A stretch of DNA of 64,000 bases from an uncultured Oscillospiraceae bacterium (GCA_934462925.1 CAKSIT010000011.1:1-64000), one strand, 5' to 3'; shown: positions 1 through 9,234, counted from the first letter of the stretch. The notes: generated by a model not told the origin, from the sequence alone. Program-made: numbers and translations.

Positions 1-154
1 TATTTGTTTGTTCATACTTTTATTATATCACTTTGGTAATTCTGCGTCTACTCGTTTTGTGCGGTGTTGCCTTAATTTTTTTCTGATTCTATTATTGACT
101 GATTTGTGGGGGATAATCATGATTGCGGGCTGACAAGTTCTGCTTTTGGGGTGC

Positions 155-183
155 TTGACAAATGGGGCGGATTGTGCTTTAAT
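155..183 (+). promoter_or_regulatory. Predicted sigma-A promoter of dapL
   Basis: TTGACA at 155-160 and TTTAAT at 178-183 are separated by 17 bp and lie about 55 bases upstream of the dapL start codon. The downstream leader is short and shows no riboswitch-like structure. Confidence 0.6.
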
Positions 184-237
184 TATAGACAGAGAGCAAA
201 ACTTTAACTTCACACACAGCAGAAAGGACAAAAGAAA

Positions 238-1440
238 ATGGCAAAGCTTAATGAGAATTTTTTCAAGCTTAAAAAGAACTACCTTTTCATCGACATCGCG
301 AAAAGGCTTAAGGCGTACTCCGCGCAGCACCCCGACGCCAAGCTTATCCGCATGGGCATAGGCGACGTAACGCGCCCGCTTGCGCCCGTTGTAGTGGAGG
401 CAATGGAAAAGGCTTGCCGCGAAATGGGCGTAAAGGAAACGTTCCGCGGCTACGAGGACTCGGGCGCGGGCTACGACTTCCTGCGCGAGGCGGTATCGCG
501 CTACTACGCGAGCTTCGGCGCTGACGTAAAGCCTGCCGAGATACGCATTTCGGACGGCGCAAAGAGCGACTGCGGCAACATCATCGACATATTCGGCGCG
601 GGCAACACCGTGCTTGTAACAGACCCTGCTTACCCCGTATATGTAGACTCCAACGTAATGAGCGGCAACAACGTTGTTTTCGTTGACTCCAACGAGGAAA
701 ACGGCTTTGCGGCAATGCCCGACAAAAACATAAAGGCGGACCTCATCTACCTTTGCTCGCCCAACAACCCCACGGGTTCGGTTTACAATGCGGCGCAGCT
801 TAAGGAGTGGGTGGACTACGCGCTCGAAAACAACGCGGTCATCATCTTCGACGCGGCATACGAGGCGTTCATCACCGAAAAGGACATACCGCGCAGCATT
901 TACTGCATAGAGGGCGCGAAGAAGTGCGCTGTGGAGATATGCTCGCTTTCAAAGACCGCTGGCTTTACGGGAACGCGCTGCGGTTACACCGTAGTACCCG
1001 AGGAGCTTATACAGAAGGACAGCGAGGGCAACGACGTAAAGCTTGCGGACGTCTGGGGCAGACGTCAGGGCAGCAAGTTCAACGGCGTATCCTACCCCGT
1101 TCAGCGCGGCGCGGAGGCGGTGTTCACCCCGCTCGGGCAGGAGCAGACCCACGAGGCTATCCGCTACTACCAGCAAAACGCGCGCACTATTGCAAAGACC
1201 TGCGACGAGCTTGGCATAAAGTACACGGGCGGCATAAACTCGCCGTACATCTGGCTCAAATGCCCCAACGGCATGGGCAGCTGGGACTTCTTCGACTACC
1301 TGCTGAACGAAATACAGGTAGTAGGAACGCCGGGCGCGGGCTTCGGCAAGAACGGCGAGGGCTGGTTCAGGCTCACGGCGTTTGGCACGCACGAGGCTAC
1401 CGAGGAGGCAATGGAGAGGCTCAAGGGGCTTCTCGGTTAA
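238..1440 (+). CDS. dapL: LL-diaminopimelate aminotransferase
   Basis: This 400-aa cytosolic PLP enzyme converts tetrahydrodipicolinate plus glutamate directly to LL-2,6-diaminopimelate, the DapL shortcut of lysine and peptidoglycan synthesis. The length and the N-terminal block MAKLNENFFKLKKNYLF followed by IRMGIGDVTRPL are typical of DapL. The PLP-binding lysine is visible in SLSKTAGFTGTR (about residue 240), and CSPNNPTG and FDAAYEAF are fold-type I aminotransferase motifs. The start is fixed by an AGAAAGGA ribosome site about 10 bases upstream. The gene is monocistronic, with its own promoter and a terminator. In spore formers DAP feeds both cell wall and lysine. Other class I aminotransferases are possible but much less likely. 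Confidence 0.95.
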   Translation: MAKLNENFFKLKKNYLFIDIAKRLKAYSAQHPDAKLIRMGIGDVTRPLAPVVVEAMEKACREMGVKETFRGYEDSGAGYDFLREAVSRYYASFGADVKPAEIRISDGAKSDCGNIIDIFGAGNTVLVTDPAYPVYVDSNVMSGNNVVFVDSNEENGFAAMPDKNIKADLIYLCSPNNPTGSVYNAAQLKEWVDYALENNAVIIFDAAYEAFITEKDIPRSIYCIEGAKKCAVEICSLSKTAGFTGTRCGYTVVPEELIQKDSEGNDVKLADVWGRRQGSKFNGVSYPVQRGAEAVFTPLGQEQTHEAIRYYQQNARTIAKTCDELGIKYTGGINSPYIWLKCPNGMGSWDFFDYLLNEIQVVGTPGAGFGKNGEGWFRLTAFGTHEATEEAMERLKGLLG

Positions 1441-1450
1441 ATAGCATAAC

Positions 1451-1477
1451 AAAGCCGCCGAACGCTTCGGCGGCTTT
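1451..1477 (+). terminator. Terminator after dapL
   Basis: An inverted repeat with the arms GCCGCCGAA and TTCGGCGGC around a 3-nt loop lies 11 bases after the dapL stop and is followed by a short T/A-rich tail. Confidence 0.7.
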
Positions 1478-2242
1478 AATATTGATTACGGCTGTGAAAG
1501 GGGATTATTCCTCGGCGCAGCCGTTTTTTTATCCGTTTATTGCTGCGTAAAGCTCGGAGATATTTGCATAGGAGTAGGTTTTGCCTTTATATGTTACATC
1601 GGTAAGATTCTCGGAACGAGTAAACGCGTCATAGCTTATTTTCTTTACGCTTTTAGGAATTGATACGGTTGTAAGGCTGTCTGAGTTTCCAAAAGCATAA
1701 TCGCCAATAGAAGTAACTCCCTCGCAAATCTTAACGCTTTCAAGATTATCGCAGCTATTAAATGCACCTTCAATAGCAGTAATATTTCCGGGAATTGTTA
1801 CGTTTGTAAGACTGTCGCAGAAATGAAAGACATCTTCACTCAAAACGGTAATACCGCTTATATCCGGGATTTCAACAAGGCTCTTACAGCTTGCGAATGC
1901 CGCCTCGCCTATACCGGTTATACTTTTAGGGAGCTTTATGCGCTGTAGGCTCTCACAATGTGCAAACGCATAGCCGCCAATGCTTTTTACACCATTCGGA
2001 ATTGTAATATCAGTCAGATTTGTACAGCTGTTAAAAGCGTATTCGCCGATAGCTTTGACCTTGCTCGGAATTTTTACGCTTTTAATGCCATCGCACTCGG
2101 CAAAAGCACTATTGCCGATATTTACTACGCTTTCGGGAATTGTGATATCTGTAATACTTTCACAATAGTAAAAGGATTTCTCTCCGATAGTGGTTACGCC
2201 GTCAGGAATTGTAAAGCTGCCGCTTTTTCTCGAGGGGCATAG

Positions 2243-2463
2243 TAACAGACCGTCGAAAAACCCCCATACGGGGGCTTTCCGACGGGACATCCGCACTGCG
2301 CGCACGGTTTGACGGCTTGCCGCCTTGCGTAAGCCATGCGTAGCATGGTGTCGCTTGCACACTTGTGCGGATAGAAGTGTTTTTTGCCTCGGGAAGCCCG
2401 AGGCAAAAAAGTGATTTCAAAGCCCGCATACGCGGGCAAAATTGATTTTTTCGACAAGCTGTA
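2243..2463. mobile_element. Family A MITE-like element, copy 1
   Basis: The 217-bp non-coding element (2245-2461) is flanked by TA on both sides (2243-2244, 2462-2463). Its ends are imperfect inverted repeats: ACAGACCGTCGAAAAA on the left and TTTTTCGACAAGCTG on the right. Inside are a strong hairpin with arms TTTTTTGCCTCGG and CCGAGGCAAAAAA around 2390-2408 and a second one, GCCCGCATACGCGGGC. There is no transposase. The TA duplication suggests mobilisation by an IS630/Tc1-mariner-type transposase elsewhere; this is an inference. A related shorter copy is at 10436-10580. Confidence 0.75.
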
Positions 2464-3158
2464 TCAATTCGGTCATTTTTTTGTTATAAAGCACGCCGTC
2501 CTTGGAGCAATAGGTTTTGTTGTTCTTATCAACAGTTATTGTCGTTAAGCCGTCGCACATTTCAATTGCTTCGTCGTCAATGGCGGAAACATTCTTTCCG
2601 AGAGTTAATTCAGAAATACCGCAAGACGAAAATGTATATTTATAAATTTCTGAAACGCCATCGCCGATTACAATACTGTTAAGCTTTTCGCACCCGTTGA
2701 AAGCGCCGTAGCCTAAAGAGGTAACGCTGTCGGGAACTATCAATGTACCCGTAAGGCTTCTGCAATTAAAAAAGGCGTCTTCGCCGATTGCTGTCACGCT
2801 ATCGGGAATATTTATTTCCTTAAGGCTGCTGCACCAGTCAAAGGCGCTGTTTTCAATTGCGACAACGCCGTCGGGAATCGCTACGCTTGTGATACGGCTG
2901 GCGGTTTCGCCAAAGCCCTCACTAAACGCAAGCTTGCCGACAGCTTTTACAGGCTCGCCGTCAAGCGTGGACGGGATAACCACATCAGGGAGCTTGCCTA
3001 TATATTTCGTTATGCGCATTCCGCCGATGTTAGCGTCATACTCGTACTCGAACATATCGTTGGTGTATTTCTTGCCCGAAACGGCGGACGTATCCGTTTT
3101 CGGCTCTGTAACGCTTGTAGCCGCAGGCGTGCTTTCAGGCTCAGACGGCGTTGGCAGG

Positions 3159-3230
3159 GTCGGCACGCTTTCAAGCTCCGAAGATGTTGCGGGGGTCGGC
3201 ACGCTTTCAAGCTCCGAAGATGTTGCGGGG
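3159..3230. repeat. 36-bp tandem repeat in the LRR pseudogene linker
   Basis: Two nearly identical 36-bp units, beginning at 3159 and 3195, encode a repeated SSELESVPTPAT-type linker on the minus strand. A degenerate third unit follows from 3231. Repeats of this kind expand and contract readily and set the length of the stalk between lipid anchor and LRR domain. Confidence 0.7.
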
Positions 3231-3604
3231 GTCGGCGCGCTTTCGGTATTTTCAGCTTCCGAAGATGTTACGGGAGCTGCCGCGCTTTCGGCTTCCGCGG
3301 ACATTTCGGCGGTCGGAGCGTTTTCGGTGCTTTCCGCTTCCGTAGTGGGTTCGGCGGTCGGAGCGCTTTCGCTCTCGGCTGCGGACGCCTCGCTCGAAGC
3401 TACAGGCTCGGATACGCTTTCCGACGGGCTTTCTTCCTTGTCCCTGCCGCAGCCGCAAAGCGCTGTCGCAAGCACGGCAAGGGCGATAAATGCTGATAGT
3501 GCTTTTTTGTCCTCCCAATTCTTAACTTAGCAAATAATGCCGTAAATTATTATTCTTTGTTTCTTTTCAATACGTCAACGTGAAAAAACGCCAAAAATAG
3601 TTAG

Positions 3605-3634
3605 CTTATATATATATATATATATATTGCACAA
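3605..3634 (-). promoter_or_regulatory. (TA)10 tract in the putative promoter of the LRR pseudogene
   Basis: On the minus strand a TTGTGC hexamer (3629-3634) and a TATAAG hexamer (3605-3610) are separated by 18 bp made almost wholly of TA dinucleotides (run at 3607-3626). The same arrangement, with eight TA units, precedes the other LRR lipoprotein gene near 62240. Confidence 0.4.
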
Positions 3635-3801
3635 GTTGTCGCCAATGCCTTAAACGCAAAAGCAATAGCCGCCGTAACACAAAACCGTAAGAATCCCGCA
3701 GAAAAAACGCCGCGGGATTTTGCGCGCAAACGTATCTGTGACACGATTGTGAAATAAATATCTTTCTCTATAAAAAAGTGAGAAAAAGGCGCGTTTGGCT
3801 A
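3635..3801. other. Intergenic region between LRR pseudogene and nifJ
   Basis: No gene is visible here. The only clear structure is an inverted repeat with arms AATCCCGC and GCGGGATT at about 3693-3720, followed by a short T-rich stretch, which could be a weak terminator. I looked for a paired Rex-type operator and did not find one. Confidence 0.4.
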
Positions 3802-3830
3802 TTTACAAAACCGAAAGAATGTGGTACAAT
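3802..3830 (+). promoter_or_regulatory. Predicted promoter of nifJ
   Basis: TTTACA (3802-3807) and TACAAT (3825-3830) are 17 bp apart, placing the transcript start near 3837. This rules out the in-frame start codon at 3821 and supports translation from 3899. Confidence 0.65.
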
Positions 3831-3898
3831 ATAAAGTGCAGAAAAGTCTGCCGCGAAACCCGCGGCAAGGCTTGGTAAAATTAAGGAGGATAAAACCA

Positions 3899-6800
3899 AT
3901 GGCAAGACAAAAGCTAACGATGGACGGCAATAACGCCGCAGGTCACGTGTCCTATGCGTTCACTGACTTAGCAGCTATTTACCCCATCACCCCTTCGTCC
4001 GTTATGGCGGAGGTTACAGACTCCTGGTCCACAGCAGGAAGAAAGAATATTTTCGGCGAGCAGGTAAAGGTCGTTGAAATGCAGTCCGAGGCAGGCGCGG
4101 CAGGCGCGGTTCACGGCTCTCTTTCCGCAGGCGCACTGACCACTACATACACCGCTTCGCAGGGCCTTCTGCTGATGATACCCAATATGTACAAGATTGC
4201 AGGCGAGCTGCTGCCCTCCGTTATCCACGTATCCGCGAGAGCCGTTGCTTCCCACGCGCTTTCCATATTCGGCGACCACAGCGATATCTACGCATGTCGT
4301 CAGACGGGCTACGCTATGCTCTGCTCCACTAACCCTCAGGAAGTTATGGACCTCGGCGCTGTAGCTCACCTGTCCACTATCAAGGGCAGAGTTCCGTTCC
4401 TGCACTTCTTCGACGGCTTCCGTACCTCTCACGAGATACAGAAGATTGAGGTCTGGGACTACGACACCCTCGCAAAGATGGTTGATATGGACGCTGTTCA
4501 GGCGTTCCGCGACAGAGCGCTCAACCCTGAGAAGCCCGTTCTGCACGGTACTGCGCAGAACCCCGACATCTTCTTCCAGGCTCGCGAGGCTTGCAACACC
4601 TACTACAACAATATCCCCGCGGTAGTTACCGAGTACATGGACAAGGTAAACGCAGAAATCGGCACGAACTACAAGCTGTTCAACTACTACGGCGCGCCCG
4701 ACGCTGAGCAGGTTATCGTTGCTATGGGTTCTGTATGCGACACCATCGAGGAGACCATCGACTACATGAACGCAAACGGCGCTAAGGTAGGCCTTGTTAA
4801 GGTAAGACTTTACAGACCGTTCGTATCCTCCGCGTTCGTTGACGCTATCCCCGCTACCGTAAAGAAGATTTCCGTTCTCGACAGAACCAAAGAACCCGGT
4901 TCTCTCGGCGAGCCGCTCTACCTCGACGTAGTTGCAGCGCTCAAGAAGGAAAACAAGTTCCAGGACGTTCCCGTTTACACAGGCCGTTACGGTCTCGGCT
5001 CGAAGGACTGCAACCCCGCGCAGATTATCGCAGTTTACAACAACACCGAGAAGCCCGTATTCACCATCGGTATCGAGGACGACGTTACCAACCTCTCCCT
5101 GCCCATCAAGGAGAACCCGAACACCACGCCCGCAGGCACTACCTGCTGCAAGTTCTGGGGTCTGGGCTCTGACGGTACGGTTGGCGCAAACAAGAACTCC
5201 ATCAAGATAATCGGCGACCACACCGATATGTACGCGCAGGCTTACTTCGCATACGACTCCAAGAAGTCGGGCGGCGTTACCATTTCTCACCTGCGCTTCG
5301 GTAAGACCCCGATTAAGTCCACCTACTTCATCAACAAGGCGAACTTCGTTGCCTGCCACAACCCCTCCTACATCGACAAGTACGATATGGTTGAGGACGT
5401 TATCCCGGGCGGTTCGTTCCTGCTGAACTGCCAGTGGACGGTTGACGAGCTGAGCGAGAAGCTCCCCGCACCCGTTAAGGCGTACATCGCTAAGAACAAC
5501 ATCAACTTCTACATCATCAACGCTATCAAGGTAGCTAAGGAGATAGGCCTTGGCAACAAGACGAACACGGTTCTTCAGTCCGCGTTCTTCTCCATTGCAA
5601 ACATTATCCCCGCTGCAGAGGCTATCGAGTACATGAAGAAGATGGCTTACAAGTCCTTTGCAAAGAAGGGCGAGGACATCGTAAACATGAACTACGCTGC
5701 TATCGAGAGAGGCGCAGGCGAGGTAGTAAAGGTTGACGTTCCCGCTGAGTGGGCAAACTGCACAGGCGAGCTTACTCACCCGCACTTCGAGGGCGACAAC
5801 AAGTTCCTTATCGACTTCGTAAACAACATTCAGGTTCCTGTCAACGCACAGCGCGGCGACAAGCTTCCTGTTTCCACATTCGTTGACATCGCAGACGGCA
5901 CGTTCCCGCAGGGTTCTGCTGCGTTCGAGAAGCGCGGTATTGCCGTTGACGTTCCCGAGTGGATTCCCGACAACTGCATTCAGTGCAACCAGTGCTCGTT
6001 CGTATGCCCGCACGCTGTTATCCGCCCTGTTATCATGACAGAGGCTGAGGCTGCAGCTGCTCCCGCTTCCGTAAAGGTTAAGGACGCAACGGGTCTGCCC
6101 GGCATGAAGTACACCATGGCAGTTTCCACGCTCGACTGCACAGGCTGCGGCGTTTGCGCTAACATCTGCCCCGCCGGCGCTAAGGACAAGAGCAAGAACG
6201 CTCTCGTTATGAAGCCCATTGAAACTCAGATGGACCAGCAGCCCGTATTCGACTACGCTGTATCCAAGGTTTCCGACAAGCCCGAGGTTCTCGAGAAGTT
6301 CAAGGAGACCACCGTTAAGGGTTCGCAGTTCAAGCAGCCGCTGCTCGAATTCTCGGGCGCTTGCGCAGGCTGCGGCGAAACTCCTTACGCAAAGCTCGTT
6401 ACACAGCTCTTTGGCGACAGAATGTACATTGCAAACGCTACAGGCTGCTCGTCCATCTGGGCAGGTTCTGAGCCGTCCACACCGTACACCACCAACAAGG
6501 AAGGCAAGGGTCCGGCTTGGGCAAACTCCCTGTTCGAGGATAACGCAGAGTTCGGTCTTGGTATGTTCCTTGCACAGGATACGCTGAGAACGCGCGCACA
6601 GAAGAAGCTTAAGGAAATAGCTGCTCTTGAGGGTCACGAAAAGGCAAAGGCTCTTATCGACGAGTACTTCAAGACCGCTGACGACGGCAAGGCAAACGCA
6701 GTAGCAACCAAGAACCTCGTTGAGGCGTTCGAGGGCTGCAAGTGCGCAGGCGAGCCGCTTGTTGCAGAGGTACTCAAGCTTAAGAACTACCTCTCCAAAA

Positions 6801-7468
6801 AGAGCCAGTGGATACTCGGCGGCGACGGCTGGGCATACGATATCGGCTACGGCGGACTTGACCACGTAATAGCTTCCGGCAAGAACGTTAATATCCTCGT
6901 ATTCGATACCGAGGTTTACTCCAACACAGGCGGACAGGCTTCCAAGGCTACGAACGTTGGTGCGGTTGCACAGTTCGCAGCAGGCGGTAAGGACGTTAAG
7001 AAGAAGGACCTCGCAGGCATCGCAATGAGCTACGGCTACGTTTACGTTGCACAGATATCCATGGGTGCAGACCGCAACCAGTGCCTTAAGGCAATCGCAG
7101 AGGCAGAGGCTTACAACGGTCCGTCTCTCATCATCGCATACGCACCGTGCATCAACCACGGTATCAAGGGCGGTCTTACAATCGCTCAGCAGGTAGAGAA
7201 GGAAGCAGTAGAGGCCGGTTACTGGCATCTGTTCCGCTTCAACCCTGCGCTTGCAGACGAGGGCAAGAGCCCGTTCTCGCTCGACAGCAAAGCACCGACA
7301 GGCGACTACAAGGCATTCATGATGAGAGAGGTACGTTACAACTCCCTCATGCGTGCTAACCCCGAGAGAGCTACTGTTCTGTTCGACAAGGCAGTTGCAA
7401 ACTCCAAGGCTAAGTACGACCACCTTGTTGAAATGCAGAAGATGTACACTGACGAGTTCAACAAGTAA
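3899..7468 (+). CDS. nifJ: Pyruvate:ferredoxin (flavodoxin) oxidoreductase
   Basis: This 1189-aa homodimeric enzyme oxidises pyruvate plus CoA to acetyl-CoA and CO2 and reduces ferredoxin. It is the central oxidative step of anaerobic fermentation. The domains run in the usual order: N-terminal pyrimidine-binding/alpha domain (ITPSSVMAE), gamma domain, a two-[4Fe-4S] ferredoxin domain with CIQCNQCSFVCP and CTGCGVCANICP around residues 690-765, then the TPP domain with CAGCGETPYAKL and GDGWAYDIGYGG and the C-terminal cluster region. The start at 3899 (MARQKLTMDG) follows a perfect AAGGAGG at 3882-3888. Reduced ferredoxin is expected to feed the [FeFe] hydrogenase at 21-25.5 kb. The long open frame on the opposite strand is a codon-bias shadow. 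Confidence 0.97.
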   Translation: MARQKLTMDGNNAAGHVSYAFTDLAAIYPITPSSVMAEVTDSWSTAGRKNIFGEQVKVVEMQSEAGAAGAVHGSLSAGALTTTYTASQGLLLMIPNMYKIAGELLPSVIHVSARAVASHALSIFGDHSDIYACRQTGYAMLCSTNPQEVMDLGAVAHLSTIKGRVPFLHFFDGFRTSHEIQKIEVWDYDTLAKMVDMDAVQAFRDRALNPEKPVLHGTAQNPDIFFQAREACNTYYNNIPAVVTEYMDKVNAEIGTNYKLFNYYGAPDAEQVIVAMGSVCDTIEETIDYMNANGAKVGLVKVRLYRPFVSSAFVDAIPATVKKISVLDRTKEPGSLGEPLYLDVVAALKKENKFQDVPVYTGRYGLGSKDCNPAQIIAVYNNTEKPVFTIGIEDDVTNLSLPIKENPNTTPAGTTCCKFWGLGSDGTVGANKNSIKIIGDHTDMYAQAYFAYDSKKSGGVTISHLRFGKTPIKSTYFINKANFVACHNPSYIDKYDMVEDVIPGGSFLLNCQWTVDELSEKLPAPVKAYIAKNNINFYIINAIKVAKEIGLGNKTNTVLQSAFFSIANIIPAAEAIEYMKKMAYKSFAKKGEDIVNMNYAAIERGAGEVVKVDVPAEWANCTGELTHPHFEGDNKFLIDFVNNIQVPVNAQRGDKLPVSTFVDIADGTFPQGSAAFEKRGIAVDVPEWIPDNCIQCNQCSFVCPHAVIRPVIMTEAEAAAAPASVKVKDATGLPGMKYTMAVSTLDCTGCGVCANICPAGAKDKSKNALVMKPIETQMDQQPVFDYAVSKVSDKPEVLEKFKETTVKGSQFKQPLLEFSGACAGCGETPYAKLVTQLFGDRMYIANATGCSSIWAGSEPSTPYTTNKEGKGPAWANSLFEDNAEFGLGMFLAQDTLRTRAQKKLKEIAALEGHEKAKALIDEYFKTADDGKANAVATKNLVEAFEGCKCAGEPLVAEVLKLKNYLSKKSQWILGGDGWAYDIGYGGLDHVIASGKNVNILVFDTEVYSNTGGQASKATNVGAVAQFAAGGKDVKKKDLAGIAMSYGYVYVAQISMGADRNQCLKAIAEAEAYNGPSLIIAYAPCINHGIKGGLTIAQQVEKEAVEAGYWHLFRFNPALADEGKSPFSLDSKAPTGDYKAFMMREVRYNSLMRANPERATVLFDKAVANSKAKYDHLVEMQKMYTDEFNK

Positions 7469-7489
7469 TCACATCACAGGCAATAACGG

Positions 7490-7518
7490 AGGGGCGGCAA
7501 TTAGTGCCGCCCCTTTTG
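7490..7518 (+). terminator. Terminator of nifJ
   Basis: The stem AGGGGCGGC/GCCGCCCCT with a short loop is followed by TTTT, 22 bases after the nifJ stop. Confidence 0.75.
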
Positions 7519-7590
7519 TGCTGCCTAAAAAATCTTTGCCTTTAGCAGCTGCGTCTTTCTCGTCGGTTTGGTAAAGGCGCTATAAAGCTT

Positions 7591-7614
7591 AAGGGGCTGA
7601 TTTCTCAGACCCTT
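7591..7614 (-). terminator. Hairpin downstream of the AKR-cupin-CMD operon
   Basis: The inverted repeat AAGGGGCTGA/TCAGACCCTT lies just beyond the last gene of the minus-strand operon. No long T tract follows, so the terminator role is tentative. Confidence 0.35.
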
Positions 7615-7625
7615 GCTCTATCCTT

Positions 7626-7916
7626 TTACTTCCCCTCGTAAACCTCTTTAGCGAGCCTGAACGCCGCGTGGGTGAGTATCTCCGCCATTTCCTCGGCGGT
7701 AACTCCGTTGTTCTTCGCGGACTCTATGTGATAGCGCAGCGAGTTGTCCGTGATACCCTGCGCCATAAGCGCCGTTACAGTTACTATGCTCCTGTCGCGC
7801 AGCGGAAGCTTGTCCGTGCGACTCCACACCTCGCCGAAAAGCACGTCGTCGTTAAGCTGCGCGAACTTTGGCGCAAATTCTCCGAGCGCGTCGCGCCCTG
7901 CCGTCTGCTTTGCCAT
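7626..7916 (-). CDS. Carboxymuconolactone decarboxylase family protein
   Basis: A 96-aa AhpD/CMD-fold protein containing the motif SIVTVTALMAQGITD and a C-terminal EILTHAAFRLAKEVYEG. Family members are small helical trimers or hexamers. This one lacks the CxxC pair of peroxidase-type AhpD, so true peroxidase activity is unlikely. It is the last gene of the operon started at 9234, behind the cupin gene with a 34-base gap. In Bacillus subtilis a CMD homologue (yraC) belongs to the AdhR-controlled carbonyl-stress genes, and the same association is seen here. The exact substrate is unknown. Confidence 0.85.
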   Translation of the reverse strand: MAKQTAGRDALGEFAPKFAQLNDDVLFGEVWSRTDKLPLRDRSIVTVTALMAQGITDNSLRYHIESAKNNGVTAEEMAEILTHAAFRLAKEVYEGK

Positions 7917-7950
7917 AATGTTACATCCTTAGTTTATGCGCGTTATACCA

Positions 7951-8352
7951 TTACTTAAGCGCGCCGTATTTCTCTGCGCTTACAGGCTCGCACCATTCCG
8001 TAGAGCCGCCCTGCGCGGGTACTTCCACCGCAAGGTGAACAAACTCGCTGTCGGGCGCTGCGCCGTGCCAGTGCTTTACCTCGGGCGGTATGTCTACAAC
8101 GTCCCCCGGGTGAAGCTCGCGCGCGGGCTTGCCCCACTCCTGATAGTAGCCGCGCCCCGCCGTAACGAGAAGTATCTGCCCGCCCTTATGGTGGATATGC
8201 CAGTTGTTGCGGCAGCCCGCCTCAAACGTAACGTTTGCGATGTTCACGCCGCTTGTGGTGAGCATTTTGAGATAGCTCTGCCCCACAAAATACTTGGCGA
8301 ACGCCTCGTTCCTTTCTCCCTTTGGGAATACCCCGAGCTGCTTTTCGCTCAT
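7951..8352 (-). CDS. Cupin-domain protein
   Basis: A 133-aa single-domain cupin. The first metal-binding motif is seen in HIHHKGGQILLVTAGRG (residues about 52-68) and the second around PGDVVDIPPEVKHWHG. Both are intact, so it probably binds a divalent metal in a small beta-barrel. Cupin/CMD pairs next to aldo/keto reductases are common in Clostridia and are usually annotated as stress or quinone-related, without a proven reaction. It starts with MSEKQLGVFPKG behind a GGAGCGG-like ribosome site and is transcribed between the aldo/keto reductase and the CMD gene. Confidence 0.85.
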   Translation of the reverse strand: MSEKQLGVFPKGERNEAFAKYFVGQSYLKMLTTSGVNIANVTFEAGCRNNWHIHHKGGQILLVTAGRGYYQEWGKPARELHPGDVVDIPPEVKHWHGAAPDSEFVHLAVEVPAQGGSTEWCEPVSAEKYGALK

Positions 8353-8418
8353 TGTAACCGCTCCTTTCAGTCCTTACAGCGGCTTTCCGCTGAAAACGGG
8401 AAACTTCCCATCCGCTCC

Positions 8419-9234
8419 TCAGTCTATATCTGTCATTGCGATAAGGCTCTGCATATCCTCGTCGGATATCGTGAAGCCAACGGCGGCGTTGTCCGCCATG
8501 TGCGCGGGGTTCACGGTTTTGGGCAGCGATACCGCCCCGAGCTGAAGCGTGTATCTCACGCAGAGCGCCGCGGGCGATACGCCGTACTTCTGCGCCATCT
8601 GCGCTATGCGCGGGCTGCCGAGCGCCGCGCCGTGCGCTATCGGCGAGTACGCCTCAACGAGAATGCCGTTCTCGCGGCAGAACCCGATAAGCGGCATATC
8701 CGTTTTTGTGATGTGCAGCAGAATCTGATTTACCGCGGGCTTTATGCGGCAGCAGCCCAGAATGTTCTCGAGGTCGTCGCGCAGGAAGTTGGACACGCCT
8801 ATAGTGCGCACCTTGCCCGCCGTGCAGGCGTCCTCAAGGGCGCGCCACACCTCGCGGTTTTCCGCAAAATAGCGCTTTTCGGTGCGGAACTCCGCCCACG
8901 GCTGCGGGGAATGTATTATCATAAGGTCGATGCAGTCAAGCCCCGCGTCCGCAAGGGTCTTGTCTATAGAAGCCGCCGCCTCGTCGTAGGTCTTAAGCTC
9001 CGCGGCTACCTTGCTTGTGATAAAAAGCTCGCTGCGTGGAACGCCGCATTCGCGCACGCCCTCGCCCACGCCGCTTTCGTTGCCGTACGCCTGCGCGGTG
9101 TCTATAAGGCGGTAGCCTAGCTTTACCGCGCTTTTGACCGCCTCGCGCGCCTGCGCGTTGTCCATAAGCCATGTGCCAAGCCCGAGCTGCGGTATCTTCC
9201 GCCCGTCGTTCATTGTGTAGGTTTCGTTGAGCAT
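8419..9234 (-). CDS. Aldo/keto reductase
   Basis: This 271-aa TIM-barrel NADPH-dependent reductase is a likely detoxifier of aldehydes such as methylglyoxal. The catalytic tetrad is visible as Asp and Tyr in LIDTAQAYGNE, Lys in FITSKVAAE and His in MIIHSPQP. The NADP-binding end carries IGVSNF and the later PKTVNPAHMADN. It is the first gene of the operon whose promoter overlaps an AdhR-type operator at 9323-9353. The start at 9234 has an AGGAAAA site just upstream. The 2,5-diketogluconate reductase class is the closest general group, and the substrate cannot be read from sequence. Confidence 0.9.
   Translation of the reverse strand: MLNETYTMNDGRKIPQLGLGTWLMDNAQAREAVKSAVKLGYRLIDTAQAYGNESGVGEGVRECGVPRSELFITSKVAAELKTYDEAAASIDKTLADAGLDCIDLMIIHSPQPWAEFRTEKRYFAENREVWRALEDACTAGKVRTIGVSNFLRDDLENILGCCRIKPAVNQILLHITKTDMPLIGFCRENGILVEAYSPIAHGAALGSPRIAQMAQKYGVSPAALCVRYTLQLGAVSLPKTVNPAHMADNAAVGFTISDEDMQSLIAMTDID

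Larger units (their letters stand above)
1529..3508 (-). pseudogene. BspA-like leucine-rich-repeat lipoprotein, disrupted
   Basis: Two minus-strand coding pieces together make one cell-surface LRR_5 (BspA/treponemal type) lipoprotein. The upstream piece (about 3508-2463) has a signal-like stretch ending at a CGC lipobox-like site, then a Ser/Thr/Glu/Pro-rich linker, then a domain with RITKYIGKLPDVVIPS and LRR units such as ITSVAIPDGVVAIENSAF. The downstream piece (2242-1529) continues with SGSFTIPDGVTTIG and six or more repeats. A 217-bp family A element sits between them and introduces a stop at 2417. Deleting the element plus one TA rejoins the frame as MTELILCPSRKSGSF, the usual junction in this family. 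A second lesion is visible: behind the GGGAGG ribosome site near 3515, the frame that encodes the signal peptide has no ATG, GTG or TTG until a GTG at 3475, inside the hydrophobic core. The gene is therefore probably dead. The intact relative at 60721-62178 has the same architecture. Confidence 0.8.

Noticed and set aside
3509..3898. Rex (NADH-sensing) operator in front of nifJ
   Set aside because: Only a half-site-like TTGTGAA was found near 3747, with no paired TTCACAA at the correct spacing.
3968..7423. Very long open frame antisense to nifJ
   Set aside because: It mirrors the third-position GC bias of nifJ, has no ribosome site and encodes a Val/Leu/Cys/Arg-rich sequence with no domain.
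7936..9120. 394-codon plus-strand frame opposite the cupin and aldo/keto reductase genes
   Set aside because: Arg/Ala/Val-rich shadow translation with no start signal. The minus-strand genes carry complete catalytic motifs.
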